From Pseudoluteimonas sp047602125 (lineage in GTDB: Bacteria; Pseudomonadota; Gammaproteobacteria; Xanthomonadales; Xanthomonadaceae), in the NCBI GenBank assembly GCA_047602125.1, contig JASGIB010000001.1, positions 1,612,001 to 1,676,000 of the forward strand: a stretch of DNA of 64,000 nt, in the 5' to 3' direction. Under the pieces are notes generated by a model. That model saw nothing but the letters and a program-made list of their open reading frames with translations, had not been told where the DNA came from and ran no database searches. Made by a program: the position numbers and the translations under genes. The stretch's first letter is position 1. Each line of letters begins with the position of its first letter. This document shows positions 16,779 through 24,997 of this stretch, piece by piece.

Positions 16779-18466
16779 TACATCGTCTCCGGGGCGTTCA
16801 CGCCCAGCAATGCGAGTCCGTTCGCCAGCACCTGGCGCGTCGCCGCGGCCAGCGCGAGTCGCGCGTTGCGCAGGTTCGCGTCCTCGACCAGGAACTGGTG
16901 TTCGTTGTAATACGACTGGAAACACTGCGCCAGTTCCAGCAAATAGGCGGCGACCAGGTGCGGTTCCAGTTGCGCGCCGGCGGCGGCCACGACTTCGGGC
17001 CAGCGCGAGAGCGCGGCGAGCAGTTCGGCGGTGGCGCGATCGTCGAGGTCCAGCGGCTGGTTGCGGCCGTTTTCGGCATCGAACGCGAGGCCGCGCTCGG
17101 CGAGCTGGCGGAACACGCCGCAACTGCGCGCATGCGAGAGCTGCACGTAGTACACCGGGTTGTCGAGCGACTGCGAGCGCGCGAGGTCGATGTCGAAGGT
17201 GAGTTGCGAATCGGGCTTGCGCGCGACCAGGAACCAGCGCGTGGCGTCGCGGCCGGCTTCGTCGATCAAATCGCGCAATGTCAGGTAGCTGCCGGCGCGC
17301 TTGGAGAGTTTCACTTCCTCGCCGCCGCGCATCACCGTCACCATCTGGTGCAGCACGTAGTCGGGGTATCCGGCGGGAATGCCCGCGTCCAGCGCCTGCA
17401 GGCCGGCCTTCACCCGCATCAGCGAACCGTGGTGGTCGGCGCCGAGCTCGGTGATCGCGCGCTGGTAGCCGCGCTGCCACTTGCTGCGGTGGTAGGCGAT
17501 GTCCGGCACGAAATACGTGTAGGTGCCGTCGGACTTGCGCATCACGCGGTCCTTGTCGTCGCCGAAGTCGGTCGTGCGCAGCCACAGGGCGCCGCCGTCC
17601 TCGTAGGTGTGGCCGTGGGCGATGAGTTCGCGCACGGTCTCGTCCACCTTGCCGTCGGCGTAGAGCGAGGATTCGAGGAAGTACACGTCGAACGACACGC
17701 CGTAGGCGGCGAGGTCGGCGTTCTGTTCGCGGCGCAGGTAGGCCACCGCGAACCTGCGGATCGCGTCGAGGTCGTCGGCATCGTCCTTGCCGGCGACGAC
17801 ATGGCCTTCGACTTCGACGCTGTCGCCGCGCAGGTAGGCGTTGGCGACATCGGCGATGTAGTCGCCGTTGTAGGCCTCCGCCGGCCAGTCGGCGTCGCCG
17901 GGCTTCAGCCCCTTCGCGCGCGCCTGCGTCGAACGCGCGAGGTTCTCGATCTGCACGCCGGCGTCGTTGTAGTAGAACTCGCGCCGCACGTCCCAGCCAT
18001 TGGCGTCGAGCACGCGCGCGATGCAGTCGCCGATCACCGCCGCGCGGCCATGGCCGACGTGCAGCGGACCGGTGGGGTTCGCGGACACGTATTCGACGCC
18101 GGCCATGCGGCCTTTGCCGCTGGCATTGAGGCCGTAGCCGGCGCCCTGCGCCGCGATGTTGCGCAGCATCGCCTGCCACGCCGCGGGCGCGAGGCGGAAA
18201 TTGATGAAGCCCGGGCCGGCGATTTCCACCGAGGCGATGGCCGGATCCGGCGGCAGCGCCTCGACCAGCGCCTGCGCCAGCGCGCGCGGATTGGTCCTGG
18301 CCGCCTTGGCCAGCAGCATCGCCGCATTGGCGGAGAAATCCCCATGCGCGCGCTCCTTCGGCCGCTCGATCGCGAATTCGGGAACGGCGACGTTGGCGGG
18401 CAGGGCGCCGGCCTCGCGGAGGCTGGCGATGCCCCGGTCGACCAGGGCGCGGATCTGGGATTTCAC
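16778..18466 (-). CDS. argS: Arginyl-tRNA synthetase
   Basis: 562 residues from the GTG giving VKSQIRALVDRGI, which matches the usual ArgS N terminus; an upstream ATG would add 27 unrelated residues. It has the ArgS N-terminal additional domain, the HIGH-type motif ANPTGPLHVGHGR near residue 128, LSKRAGSYLTLRDL in the KMSKS position, and the DALR anticodon-binding domain at the C terminus ending LLGVNAPETM. It charges tRNA-Arg. It is the first gene of a coupled pair with the SPOR protein. Confidence 0.96.
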   Translation of the reverse strand: MKSQIRALVDRGIASLREAGALPANVAVPEFAIERPKERAHGDFSANAAMLLAKAARTNPRALAQALVEALPPDPAIASVEIAGPGFINFRLAPAAWQAMLRNIAAQGAGYGLNASGKGRMAGVEYVSANPTGPLHVGHGRAAVIGDCIARVLDANGWDVRREFYYNDAGVQIENLARSTQARAKGLKPGDADWPAEAYNGDYIADVANAYLRGDSVEVEGHVVAGKDDADDLDAIRRFAVAYLRREQNADLAAYGVSFDVYFLESSLYADGKVDETVRELIAHGHTYEDGGALWLRTTDFGDDKDRVMRKSDGTYTYFVPDIAYHRSKWQRGYQRAITELGADHHGSLMRVKAGLQALDAGIPAGYPDYVLHQMVTVMRGGEEVKLSKRAGSYLTLRDLIDEAGRDATRWFLVARKPDSQLTFDIDLARSQSLDNPVYYVQLSHARSCGVFRQLAERGLAFDAENGRNQPLDLDDRATAELLAALSRWPEVVAAAGAQLEPHLVAAYLLELAQCFQSYYNEHQFLVEDANLRNARLALAAATRQVLANGLALLGVNAPETM

Positions 18467-18578
18467 GGTTTCGGACGGCGATTCAATGGCCGGACATTGT
18501 ACGGGGTCGGGCGGCGGCCCTCCCTGGGGCGATGTCCGCATGTGCATACTGCCCGAAGGACCCGGACGCGAGACCGCC

Positions 18579-19442
18579 GTGATCGGAATACAGGGGATGC
18601 GATTCGCCTATGGACGGCACGTGCTCTACGAGCATTTCGACCTGCAGGTCGAAACACCGGGCGTATACGGGATCTTCGGGCGCAACGGTAGCGGCAAGTC
18701 CACGTTGCTCAAGCTGATCGCCGGGCTCTTGTTCCGCAAGGGCGGCGATCTCCGGGTCGCCGGGTTCGACCCGGGCCGCAGGCATCCGGATTTCCTCGCG
18801 GGCATGTACATCGTTCCCGAGGAATTCCACCTGCCCAACCTGAGTTGCGCCCGCCTCGCGGAATTGCAGGCGGGTTTCTACCCACGGTTCAGCAGGACCG
18901 TGCTCGACGAATCGCTGTCCGTCTTCGGGCTCGATGCGCATGCCGGCTTCAACGCCATGAGCCTGGGCGAAAAGAAGAAGGCGGTGCTGGCCTTCGCGCT
19001 GGCGACGCGCACGCCGGTCCTGTTGCTGGACGAGCCGACCAATGGCCTCGACATCGTCGGGCGCGACCAGTTCAAGGCGCTGGTGCAGGCGCCGGAACAA
19101 CGCGACCGGGTGGTGCTGATCAGCACCCACCAGGCGCACGACCTCGAGCGGGTGATGCAGCACATGGTGTTCATCGACCAGGGGCGGCTCGCGCTTTCGG
19201 CGCCGATGGACACGCTGTCGCGCACGCTCAAGGTCGGAATGGCCCCGGATGCGCCGGCGACCGCTTCCATCGCGAACCTGATCTACAGCGAGCCCGTCGG
19301 GGAGCAGGTCGCCTACGTCGCCGCGCGCGACGCGGGCGAGCGACCGGCGCCCGTCCACATCGAACTGCTCTACAAGGCCTTGTGCAAGGACAAGCAACGC
19401 GTGCTTGACGCCATCGAACGGGGAGGGAATGCGCATGTTTGA
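18579..19442 (+). CDS. ABC transporter ATP-binding protein (ABC-2 export type)
   Basis: About 287 residues with Walker A GRNGSGKST, Q-loop region, a variant signature MSLGEKKKAVLAFAL, Walker B VLLLDEPTNGLD and H-loop ISTHQ. The C-terminal 70 residues are an extra domain seen in YtrB/EcsA-like exporters. The start is uncertain: the GTG gives VIGIQGMRFAYG, the normal family N terminus, while an ATG 39 bases upstream is also in frame. First gene of a three-gene overlapping operon with a permease and an exported protein. Substrate unknown. Confidence 0.85.
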   Translation: MIGIQGMRFAYGRHVLYEHFDLQVETPGVYGIFGRNGSGKSTLLKLIAGLLFRKGGDLRVAGFDPGRRHPDFLAGMYIVPEEFHLPNLSCARLAELQAGFYPRFSRTVLDESLSVFGLDAHAGFNAMSLGEKKKAVLAFALATRTPVLLLDEPTNGLDIVGRDQFKALVQAPEQRDRVVLISTHQAHDLERVMQHMVFIDQGRLALSAPMDTLSRTLKVGMAPDAPATASIANLIYSEPVGEQVAYVAARDAGERPAPVHIELLYKALCKDKQRVLDAIERGGNAHV

Positions 19443-20211
19443 GTGGCGTCGCTTCCTGCGCCTCGCGGGCGCGCATTGGGCGGAATACCGCCGGGGCTAC
19501 CTGTGGTTCTTCGCCGTGGGCATCGCCATCCAGGCCTGCGTTTGGCTGGTCGCGACGGGCGGCGGCGCCCATGCCCAGGTCTTCGGCGCGGACGTGCAGC
19601 TCGCGGTCTATGCCTGCGGCCTGGTGGCGAGCGGGGCATTGTTCGCCGGGCGCTATTTCGAGGCCTTGGGAACCCGCGAATCGGCGCTCTCGGTGCTGAT
19701 GCGGCCCGCGTCGGGGTTCGAGAAATTCCTGCTCGCCTTCCTGATCGTGGGCGTGCTGTACCCGATCGCCTACACGCTTGCGTTCCAGGCCTGCAACCTG
19801 CCGGCGGCGATGCTCGCCAAGGCCGCGAATGCCACCTCCGCGCACCCGCTGCAAGGGCCCGATGCCGATTTCGGCCCTTACCTGCCTTTCATCGGCCACA
19901 AGCGGGGCATGGCCGAATATCCACTGTTCCTCGCGGCATCGGGGCTGCAGGCGCTGATGGTCTGCGCCTCGCTCTATTTCAGGCGGCTCGCGATGCTGAA
20001 GGGATTCATGCTCGCCTTCGTGCTGTGGCTGCTCGTCATGTTGCTGGCGGCGGTGAGCGACGGGAATCCAGGCCGCCTGTTCGCGATCTGGTCGGGCGGA
20101 CCGGGCGCGCCGGCGGCCTTGCAAGCATTGTCGTTGCTGGTGTGGATCGGCGTCCCGCTGTTGCTCTGGGCCAGCGCGTACTTCCTGGTCCGGGAAAGGG
20201 AGCTGCAATGA
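19435..20211 (+). CDS. ABC-2 type membrane permease, unknown substrate
   Basis: 258 residues from the ATG giving MFEWRRFLRLAGAHW, which has GGGAGG 8 bases upstream; an ATG six bases earlier is too close to that site. Six hydrophobic segments fit an ABC-2 permease. A loop after helix 3 (about residues 120-155) holds GPDADFGPYLPFIGHKRG. It overlaps the ATPase gene by 8 bases and the next gene by ATGA. I cannot name the family beyond transporter permease. Confidence 0.7.
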   Translation: MFEWRRFLRLAGAHWAEYRRGYLWFFAVGIAIQACVWLVATGGGAHAQVFGADVQLAVYACGLVASGALFAGRYFEALGTRESALSVLMRPASGFEKFLLAFLIVGVLYPIAYTLAFQACNLPAAMLAKAANATSAHPLQGPDADFGPYLPFIGHKRGMAEYPLFLAASGLQALMVCASLYFRRLAMLKGFMLAFVLWLLVMLLAAVSDGNPGRLFAIWSGGPGAPAALQALSLLVWIGVPLLLWASAYFLVRERELQ

Positions 20212-20930
20212 TGCGCAAGGGCGTCGTCGTGTTCCTGGCCGGCATCGGCCTGCTGTGCGCGGGCATCGTCGCGACCAGCGACGGGTTCTGGGGCAGGCCG
20301 CGGACCGAAATCTCCATGCCCGTGGACGTGGGCGGCGTGGATACCGCGGACCTGCGCGGGGCCAGGATCGAAAAAGTCGTGTTTTCCGACGCGGAAGCGC
20401 CGGGGCTTCGTTACTCGGTCCTGCCGTACATGGCGGATGAGTCCGGCAAAGGGAAGCAGCCGGTTGTCGCCACGGCGGGATCGACCCTGCGGATCACGGT
20501 CCCGGAGGGATTCTTCGTTTACCAATCCACGTTGGTCCTGCCGACCCGCATCGGAAAAGTGATGGTGCGGGACATGAGGTTCGCCGGCAAGGCGCGCGTG
20601 CCCGCGATCGTGGTGGAGGCGACCGGCGACGTGAGCTGGAACGTGGATGCGGATTCCGCGTCGTTCGTCGACGTGTCCAGCGACGAGCCGAAGCGCAAGG
20701 ACGATTGCGAATGCCGGAAGCCTTCATTCTCGATCAAGGGCGGATCCATCGGTTCGCTGTCCATCACCAGCGCGAAGGGCAGCATCGAACTCGGCGACAT
20801 GGCCGGAGTCGGGACCATCGACCTGAAGACCGGGCCCGAGGCATCGCTCAAGCTGGAGCATGTGGCGGATCTTCCGCGCGTGCGCATCGAAGGGATCGGC
20901 GGCGAACCGGAAGCCCCGCCGGTTCACTGA
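20208..20930 (+). CDS. Exported protein of the ABC operon, beta-rich, unknown function
   Basis: 240 residues, MMRKGVVVFLAGIGLLCAGIVATSDG as signal or anchor. The rest is beta-strand-rich, with a DDCECRKP cysteine pair near residue 167 and a C-terminal stretch of short regular strands (SIKGGSIGSLSITSAKGSIELGDM) that could form a small beta-solenoid. It starts within the permease stop as ATGA and ends one base from radC's convergent end. Close coupling to an ABC-2 pair suggests an accessory or cargo role, which is inference. Confidence 0.65.
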   Translation: MMRKGVVVFLAGIGLLCAGIVATSDGFWGRPRTEISMPVDVGGVDTADLRGARIEKVVFSDAEAPGLRYSVLPYMADESGKGKQPVVATAGSTLRITVPEGFFVYQSTLVLPTRIGKVMVRDMRFAGKARVPAIVVEATGDVSWNVDADSASFVDVSSDEPKRKDDCECRKPSFSIKGGSIGSLSITSAKGSIELGDMAGVGTIDLKTGPEASLKLEHVADLPRVRIEGIGGEPEAPPVH

Positions 20931-20931
20931 C

Positions 20932-21606
20932 TCACACCCAGCCCCGCGCCGCCATCGAACTCGGCGCGCCGTCGCCGATGACGAAATGGTCGAGCAGGCG
21001 CACGTCCACCAGCGCCAGCGACTGCTTGAGTCGCGCAGTGACGGCGCGGTCGGCGGCGCTGGGTTCGGGATTCCCGCTCGGGTGATTGTGGCCGACGATC
21101 AGCGCGGCGGCGTTGTGCGCGAGCGCGCGGCGCACGACTTCGCGCGGATGCACCTCGGCGCCGTCGACGGTACCGTGGAACAGTTCCTCGAACGCGAGCG
21201 CGCGGTGGCGCGCGTCCAGGAACAGGCAGGCGAAGACCTCCTGCGGCTGGCCGCGCAGGCGCTGGGCGAAATAGCGCCCGGCGGCGTGCGGGTCGGACAG
21301 CGCCTCGCCGCGTTCCAGTCCCGCGGCGAGGTAGCGGTTGCACAGCTCCAGCGCGGCGACGAGGCGGCAGCTGCGCGCGGGCCCCAGCCCGGGCAGTTTC
21401 ATCAGTTCGGCCGGGCCGCGCTCCAGCAGTTCGCGCAAGGGGCCGTGCAGCGCCAGCAGGTTGCGCGCGGTGGAAACCGCATCCTCCCCGCGTAGGCCGG
21501 AGCCGAGGAAGATCGCCAGCAATTCGGCATCCGAAAGTTGCGCGGGGCCGCCGGCGAGCAGGCGCTCGCGCGGGCGTTCGTCGGCAGGCCAGTCGTGGAG
21601 GAGCAT
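20932..21606 (-). CDS. radC: RadC/YicR-family JAB-domain protein
   Basis: 224 residues, the family length. An N-terminal UPF0758/HhH domain (MLLHDWPADERPRERLL, then LMKLPGLGPARSCRLVAALEL) is followed by a JAMM/MPN+ metalloprotease-like domain with HNHPSGNPEPSAAD near residue 173. Once linked to DNA repair, RadC's true activity is unsettled. It is divergent from coaC, the classic radC-dfp neighbourhood. Confidence 0.93.
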   Translation of the reverse strand: MLLHDWPADERPRERLLAGGPAQLSDAELLAIFLGSGLRGEDAVSTARNLLALHGPLRELLERGPAELMKLPGLGPARSCRLVAALELCNRYLAAGLERGEALSDPHAAGRYFAQRLRGQPQEVFACLFLDARHRALAFEELFHGTVDGAEVHPREVVRRALAHNAAALIVGHNHPSGNPEPSAADRAVTARLKQSLALVDVRLLDHFVIGDGAPSSMAARGWV

Positions 21607-21708
21607 GCGGCCAGCGTGCGTGCGCCGCCGCGCCATCGCCGCCGGGGCATGGCTGGCCTTCGGGTAAGCTTGTGCCGCGCCCAAGCATGGGAATTTTCCG
21701 AGGTGCCG

Positions 21709-22254
21709 ATGACGCTCCAGGGCCAGCGCGTGCTGTTGTGCGTCTGCGGCGGCATCGCCGCGTACAAGGCCGCGGACCTGGTGCGGCGCCTGCGCGACGC
21801 CGGGGCCGCGGTGCGGGTGGCGATGACCGGGAACGCGCAGCGCTTCGTCGGCGCCCAGACCTTCCAGGCCCTGTCCGGCGAGCCGGTGCGCACGTCGCTC
21901 TGGGATGCGGAGGCCGAGGCGGCGATGGGACACCTCGAGCTCGCGCGCTGGGCGCAACGCATCGTCGTCGCGCCGGCGACGGCGAACACGCTGGCCAAGC
22001 TCGCGCACGGTTTCGCCGACGACCTCGTCAGCACCCTGTGCCTGGCCAGCACCGCGCCGCTGGCCGTGTGCCCGGCGATGAACCACGTGATGTGGAAGCA
22101 CCCGGCGACGCAGCAGAACATGGCGACGCTGCGCGCGCGTGGCGTGCAGGTCATCGGACCCGAGGACGGCCCGCTGGCGGAAGGCGAATCCGGGCCCGGG
22201 CGCATGTCCGAGCCGCTGGCGATCGTCGCCGCGCTTGCCGCGGGACGCGCATGA
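21709..22254 (+). CDS. coaC: Phosphopantothenoylcysteine decarboxylase CoaC as a separate protein
   Basis: 181 residues, an FMN flavoprotein domain (VLLCVCGGIAAYKAADLVRRL) with the catalytic His in MGHLELARWA and the substrate motif PAMNHVMW. It decarboxylates 4'-phosphopantothenoylcysteine in CoA synthesis. In most relatives it is fused to CoaB; here the frame ends TGA at 22252-22254 overlapping the coaB ATG. The site that reads ACGD in E. coli Dfp, where the Cys is catalytic, reads AEGE here (LAEGESGPGRM), so that Cys is missing. Either the family uses another residue or activity is altered. Confidence 0.88.
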   Translation: MTLQGQRVLLCVCGGIAAYKAADLVRRLRDAGAAVRVAMTGNAQRFVGAQTFQALSGEPVRTSLWDAEAEAAMGHLELARWAQRIVVAPATANTLAKLAHGFADDLVSTLCLASTAPLAVCPAMNHVMWKHPATQQNMATLRARGVQVIGPEDGPLAEGESGPGRMSEPLAIVAALAAGRA

Positions 22255-22919
22255 GCGCTGGTTTCGCGGGACGACGGGTGCTGGTCAGCGCCGGCCCGAC
22301 CTACGAGGACATCGATCCGGTACGTTTCCTCGGCAACCGCAGCAGCGGGCGCATGGGCTTCGCGCTCGCGGCCGCGGCCGCCGCCCTCGGCGCCGAAACG
22401 ATCCTGGTCGCGGGGCCGGTGCATCTCGACACGCCCGCCGGCGTCCGCCGCATCGACGTGCGTTCGGCCGCCGACATGCATGCCGTGGTGTTGTCCGGAC
22501 TGCCCGCGGATTTCTACATCGGCGCCGCCGCGGTCGCGGACTGGACCCCGCGCGAAGCCGCTACGCACAAGCTCAAGAAGCAACCCGGCGTCGACACGCT
22601 GTCGCTGGAACTGGTGCGCACCGCCGACATCCTCGCCGACGTCGCCGCGCATCCGCGGCGCCCGCGTTGCGTGGTCGGTTTCGCCGCGGAAACCGGCGAC
22701 GACGCGGACATCGCGCGCTATGCCCGCGACAAGCTCGAGCGCAAGCGCGTGGACTTCATCTGTGCGAACCGCGTCGGCGTCGCCGGCAGCGGTTTCGAGG
22801 CCAAGGACAACGCGCTGCAGGTGTTCTGGGACGGCGGTGAACGCCGTTTCGGCCCCGCGCCGAAAACGCAGCTCGCCGAACAACTCCTCGAATTCATCGG
22901 CGAGCGGATGCCGGCGTAA
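22251..22919 (+). CDS. coaB: Phosphopantothenate-cysteine ligase CoaB as a separate protein
   Basis: 222 residues starting MSAGFAGRRVLVSAGPTYEDIDPVRFLGNRSSGRMG, the CTP-dependent ligase signature, then IGAAAVADWTP and the KLKK loop that closes on the nucleotide. It joins cysteine to 4'-phosphopantothenate. It overlaps coaC by ATGA in a -1 relation; together they total about 403 residues, the length of an intact CoaBC, so this is either a clean gene split or a one-base deletion at the linker. A hairpin follows. Confidence 0.9.
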   Translation: MSAGFAGRRVLVSAGPTYEDIDPVRFLGNRSSGRMGFALAAAAAALGAETILVAGPVHLDTPAGVRRIDVRSAADMHAVVLSGLPADFYIGAAAVADWTPREAATHKLKKQPGVDTLSLELVRTADILADVAAHPRRPRCVVGFAAETGDDADIARYARDKLERKRVDFICANRVGVAGSGFEAKDNALQVFWDGGERRFGPAPKTQLAEQLLEFIGERMPA

Positions 22920-22977
22920 GCCGTGCCTGCGGTGACTTTCCGTCGCCCGGTCGCATCGGATTGGCCACCGATAACGA

Positions 22978-23002
22978 CGAAGCCCGCCGATGGCGGGCTT
23001 CG
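22978..23002. terminator. Hairpin between convergent genes
   Basis: A perfect 11-bp stem, CGAAGCCCGCC/GGCGGGCTTCG with a GAT loop, lies between coaB and the convergent gene at 23026-24297. No T-tract follows on either strand, so it may be a weak or factor-assisted bidirectional terminator. Confidence 0.55.
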
Positions 23003-23025
23003 CGGGGATGGCGTGGCGATGCGGC

Positions 23026-24297
23026 TTACGGCGAAGAAGAACCCAGGCCGCTATCGACGCGGAACACGCCCTCGGGGTAGGCCGCGGGCTCACCCGGTTG
23101 CGGGTCTTCGTTCACGATGTAGCGGTTGTAGTAGATGTACGGACCCTTCTTGGTGATGTAGTACTCGGGATCGCGGCGCGCACGCTTGTCCGGGACGTCC
23201 GTCGTGAGCAGGCGCATCGTCGATTCGCCCGGCACGATGCCCGTGATGCCGATCTGGCTCGATCCGGAGATGTCGTGCCCTTGTTTCTGGTCGGAAGCCG
23301 AGAAGATCAGCCAGGTCTTGCCTTTGTAGACGAAGGGTTCGACCGAGTAGAAATAGGGGAAAGCCGTGGGCGCGTAGATGCGGTTGATGATCGTCCATTC
23401 CGGCTCGCCGGTCTGGTCGTTGTTCATGAGCTTGTAGATGTCGACTTCGCCGACGCCGACCCGGGTGAAGAAGATGTACTTGTTGTTGTATTCGGGCGCC
23501 TTCAGCATGAAGCCGGAGGTCTTGCTGGTCGGTTCGAAGGTGAGTTGTTCCATCGTGCCGTCGTCGGCCGAATAGAGGAAGGCCTGGCGATAGTTCGTGC
23601 CGGATGCCGGCGCGGTCAGGAACAGCTTGTGCGTGCCATCGACCCAGCGACGGGTGATGCCCGATTGGCTGCTGCCCGCGATCACCGTGTGTTCGGGCGA
23701 GCCTTCCTTCGTCAGGCGCCAGTACACATTGGTGACGACTTGCGAGAAGTTCTGGTAGCTCACCATCGGGTATTTGTCGCCGATGATGCCCGAGCCGATC
23801 GGCAGCGCCTTGCCCTTGGTATTGGCCATGCAGCTGCCGACCCATTGCAGGTCGGGGCCGACGTGGGCCATGCCGACGCAGCCGTTCTTGTAGGTATGCG
23901 GCAGGCCGTCCGTCCAGCGGTCGTAGACCAGCGCCGAGGCCTGGCCCAGTTGCATCCATTCCGGGCCGTTGCCGGTGGTGCCGGCGGGAATCGCGTTGGT
24001 GTCGACGAGGGTTCCCTGGCCGTCGCTGCTGCCGAAGTAACCGTTGTCGACGTTGATGTGGCTGATCCAGACGCTGCCGTCCTTGCCGGCGAACGCGAGG
24101 CGGTTGTTGCCGGAGCCGTAGTTGCAGGTCGGGCAATAGGTGCCGTCGCGACCCCAGTCGAATTCGTAGTCGGCGATGGTGCGTGCGCCCACCTGGACTT
24201 CGCCCGGATAGGGTTGTGCGCAGACGACGTGCGGCAAGACCAGGCAGGCGACGAGCACACCTGCCTGAACGAAGATCCTTGGGAACGCGTTCAACAT
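23026..24297 (-). CDS. Secreted protein of unknown function
   Basis: 423 residues with a clear signal peptide (cut after LVLPHVVCA). The mature protein is rich in aromatic residues, Gly, Ser and Asn and has repeated strand-turn units (ENGYFGSS-like turns, WISHINVDN, YIFFTRVGVGEVDIYKL, WLIFSASDQKQG), resembling a beta-propeller. A CPTCNYG cysteine pair lies near residue 55. Similar proteins without assigned function occur in soil proteobacteria. A sugar- or polymer-related extracellular role is only a guess. GGGGG precedes the ATG. Its codon use is somewhat less GC-rich than its neighbours. Confidence 0.65.
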   Translation of the reverse strand: MLNAFPRIFVQAGVLVACLVLPHVVCAQPYPGEVQVGARTIADYEFDWGRDGTYCPTCNYGSGNNRLAFAGKDGSVWISHINVDNGYFGSSDGQGTLVDTNAIPAGTTGNGPEWMQLGQASALVYDRWTDGLPHTYKNGCVGMAHVGPDLQWVGSCMANTKGKALPIGSGIIGDKYPMVSYQNFSQVVTNVYWRLTKEGSPEHTVIAGSSQSGITRRWVDGTHKLFLTAPASGTNYRQAFLYSADDGTMEQLTFEPTSKTSGFMLKAPEYNNKYIFFTRVGVGEVDIYKLMNNDQTGEPEWTIINRIYAPTAFPYFYSVEPFVYKGKTWLIFSASDQKQGHDISGSSQIGITGIVPGESTMRLLTTDVPDKRARRDPEYYITKKGPYIYYNRYIVNEDPQPGEPAAYPEGVFRVDSGLGSSSP

Positions 24298-24530
24298 GGA
24301 CAACCCCCGAATACGAAATCCAACCCTACGCTTGCGATTGTTTCCGTTCCGTAAAAACGCCGCCATCGCGGCTTGATTCGCCGTCATTGGCGCATCAACG
24401 TATTGGAACGGGTTGTCGAGGCGCTTGCGGCCAACACGCGGACCGGGCGCCCGGGCAAAGGCTGCGTTGCCCGACTCGACCTGACGACTGGCCCGCGGCA
24501 CTATTCCAGCACGGCAACCGAAGGATCCCG

Positions 24531-24989
24531 ATGCAACATTCCATCGACGTGCGCGTGCTGGATTCGCGTTTCGGCGGCGAGTGGCCATTGCCCGCCTACG
24601 CCACCGATGCCAGCGCCGGCCTCGACCTGCGCGCCGCGCTCGACGCGCCGCTGGAACTCAAGCCGGGCGATGCCGCGCTCGTTCCCTCCGGGCTCGCGAT
24701 CCACCTCGCGGACCCGGGCCTGTGCGCGGTGGTGCTGCCGCGCTCGGGCCTCGGCCACAAGCACGGCATCGTGCTCGGCAACGGCACCGGCCTGATCGAC
24801 GCGGACTACCAGGGGCCCCTGATGATCAGCGTCTGGAACCGCGGTCGCGAGGCTTACGCCATCCAGCCCGGGGACCGCATCGCGCAACTGGTTGTGATGC
24901 CGATCATGCGCGCGACGCTGCGGGTAGTGGATACTTTCGAGGAAAGTGCGCGCGGCAGTGGCGGTTTCGGCCACACCGGACTGCGCTAG
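24531..24989 (+). CDS. dut: Deoxyuridine 5'-triphosphate nucleotidohydrolase (dUTPase)
   Basis: 152 residues with the five trimeric dUTPase motifs in order: ATDASAGLDLRA, PRSGLGHKHGIVLGNGTG, IDADYQGPLMISVWN, GDRIAQLVVMPI and the C-terminal RGSGGFGHTG. It hydrolyses dUTP to dUMP, preventing uracil in DNA. It is followed after 8 bases by the phosphohexomutase, the dut-algC order also seen in Pseudomonas. Confidence 0.97.
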   Translation: MQHSIDVRVLDSRFGGEWPLPAYATDASAGLDLRAALDAPLELKPGDAALVPSGLAIHLADPGLCAVVLPRSGLGHKHGIVLGNGTGLIDADYQGPLMISVWNRGREAYAIQPGDRIAQLVVMPIMRATLRVVDTFEESARGSGGFGHTGLR

Positions 24990-24997
24990 GGGGCGGG

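Noticed and set aside
22990..24354. Plus-strand open frame over the secreted protein gene
   Set aside because: It is antisense to a gene with a signal peptide and ribosome site, and its sequence is Arg/Val/Ala-rich without a motif.
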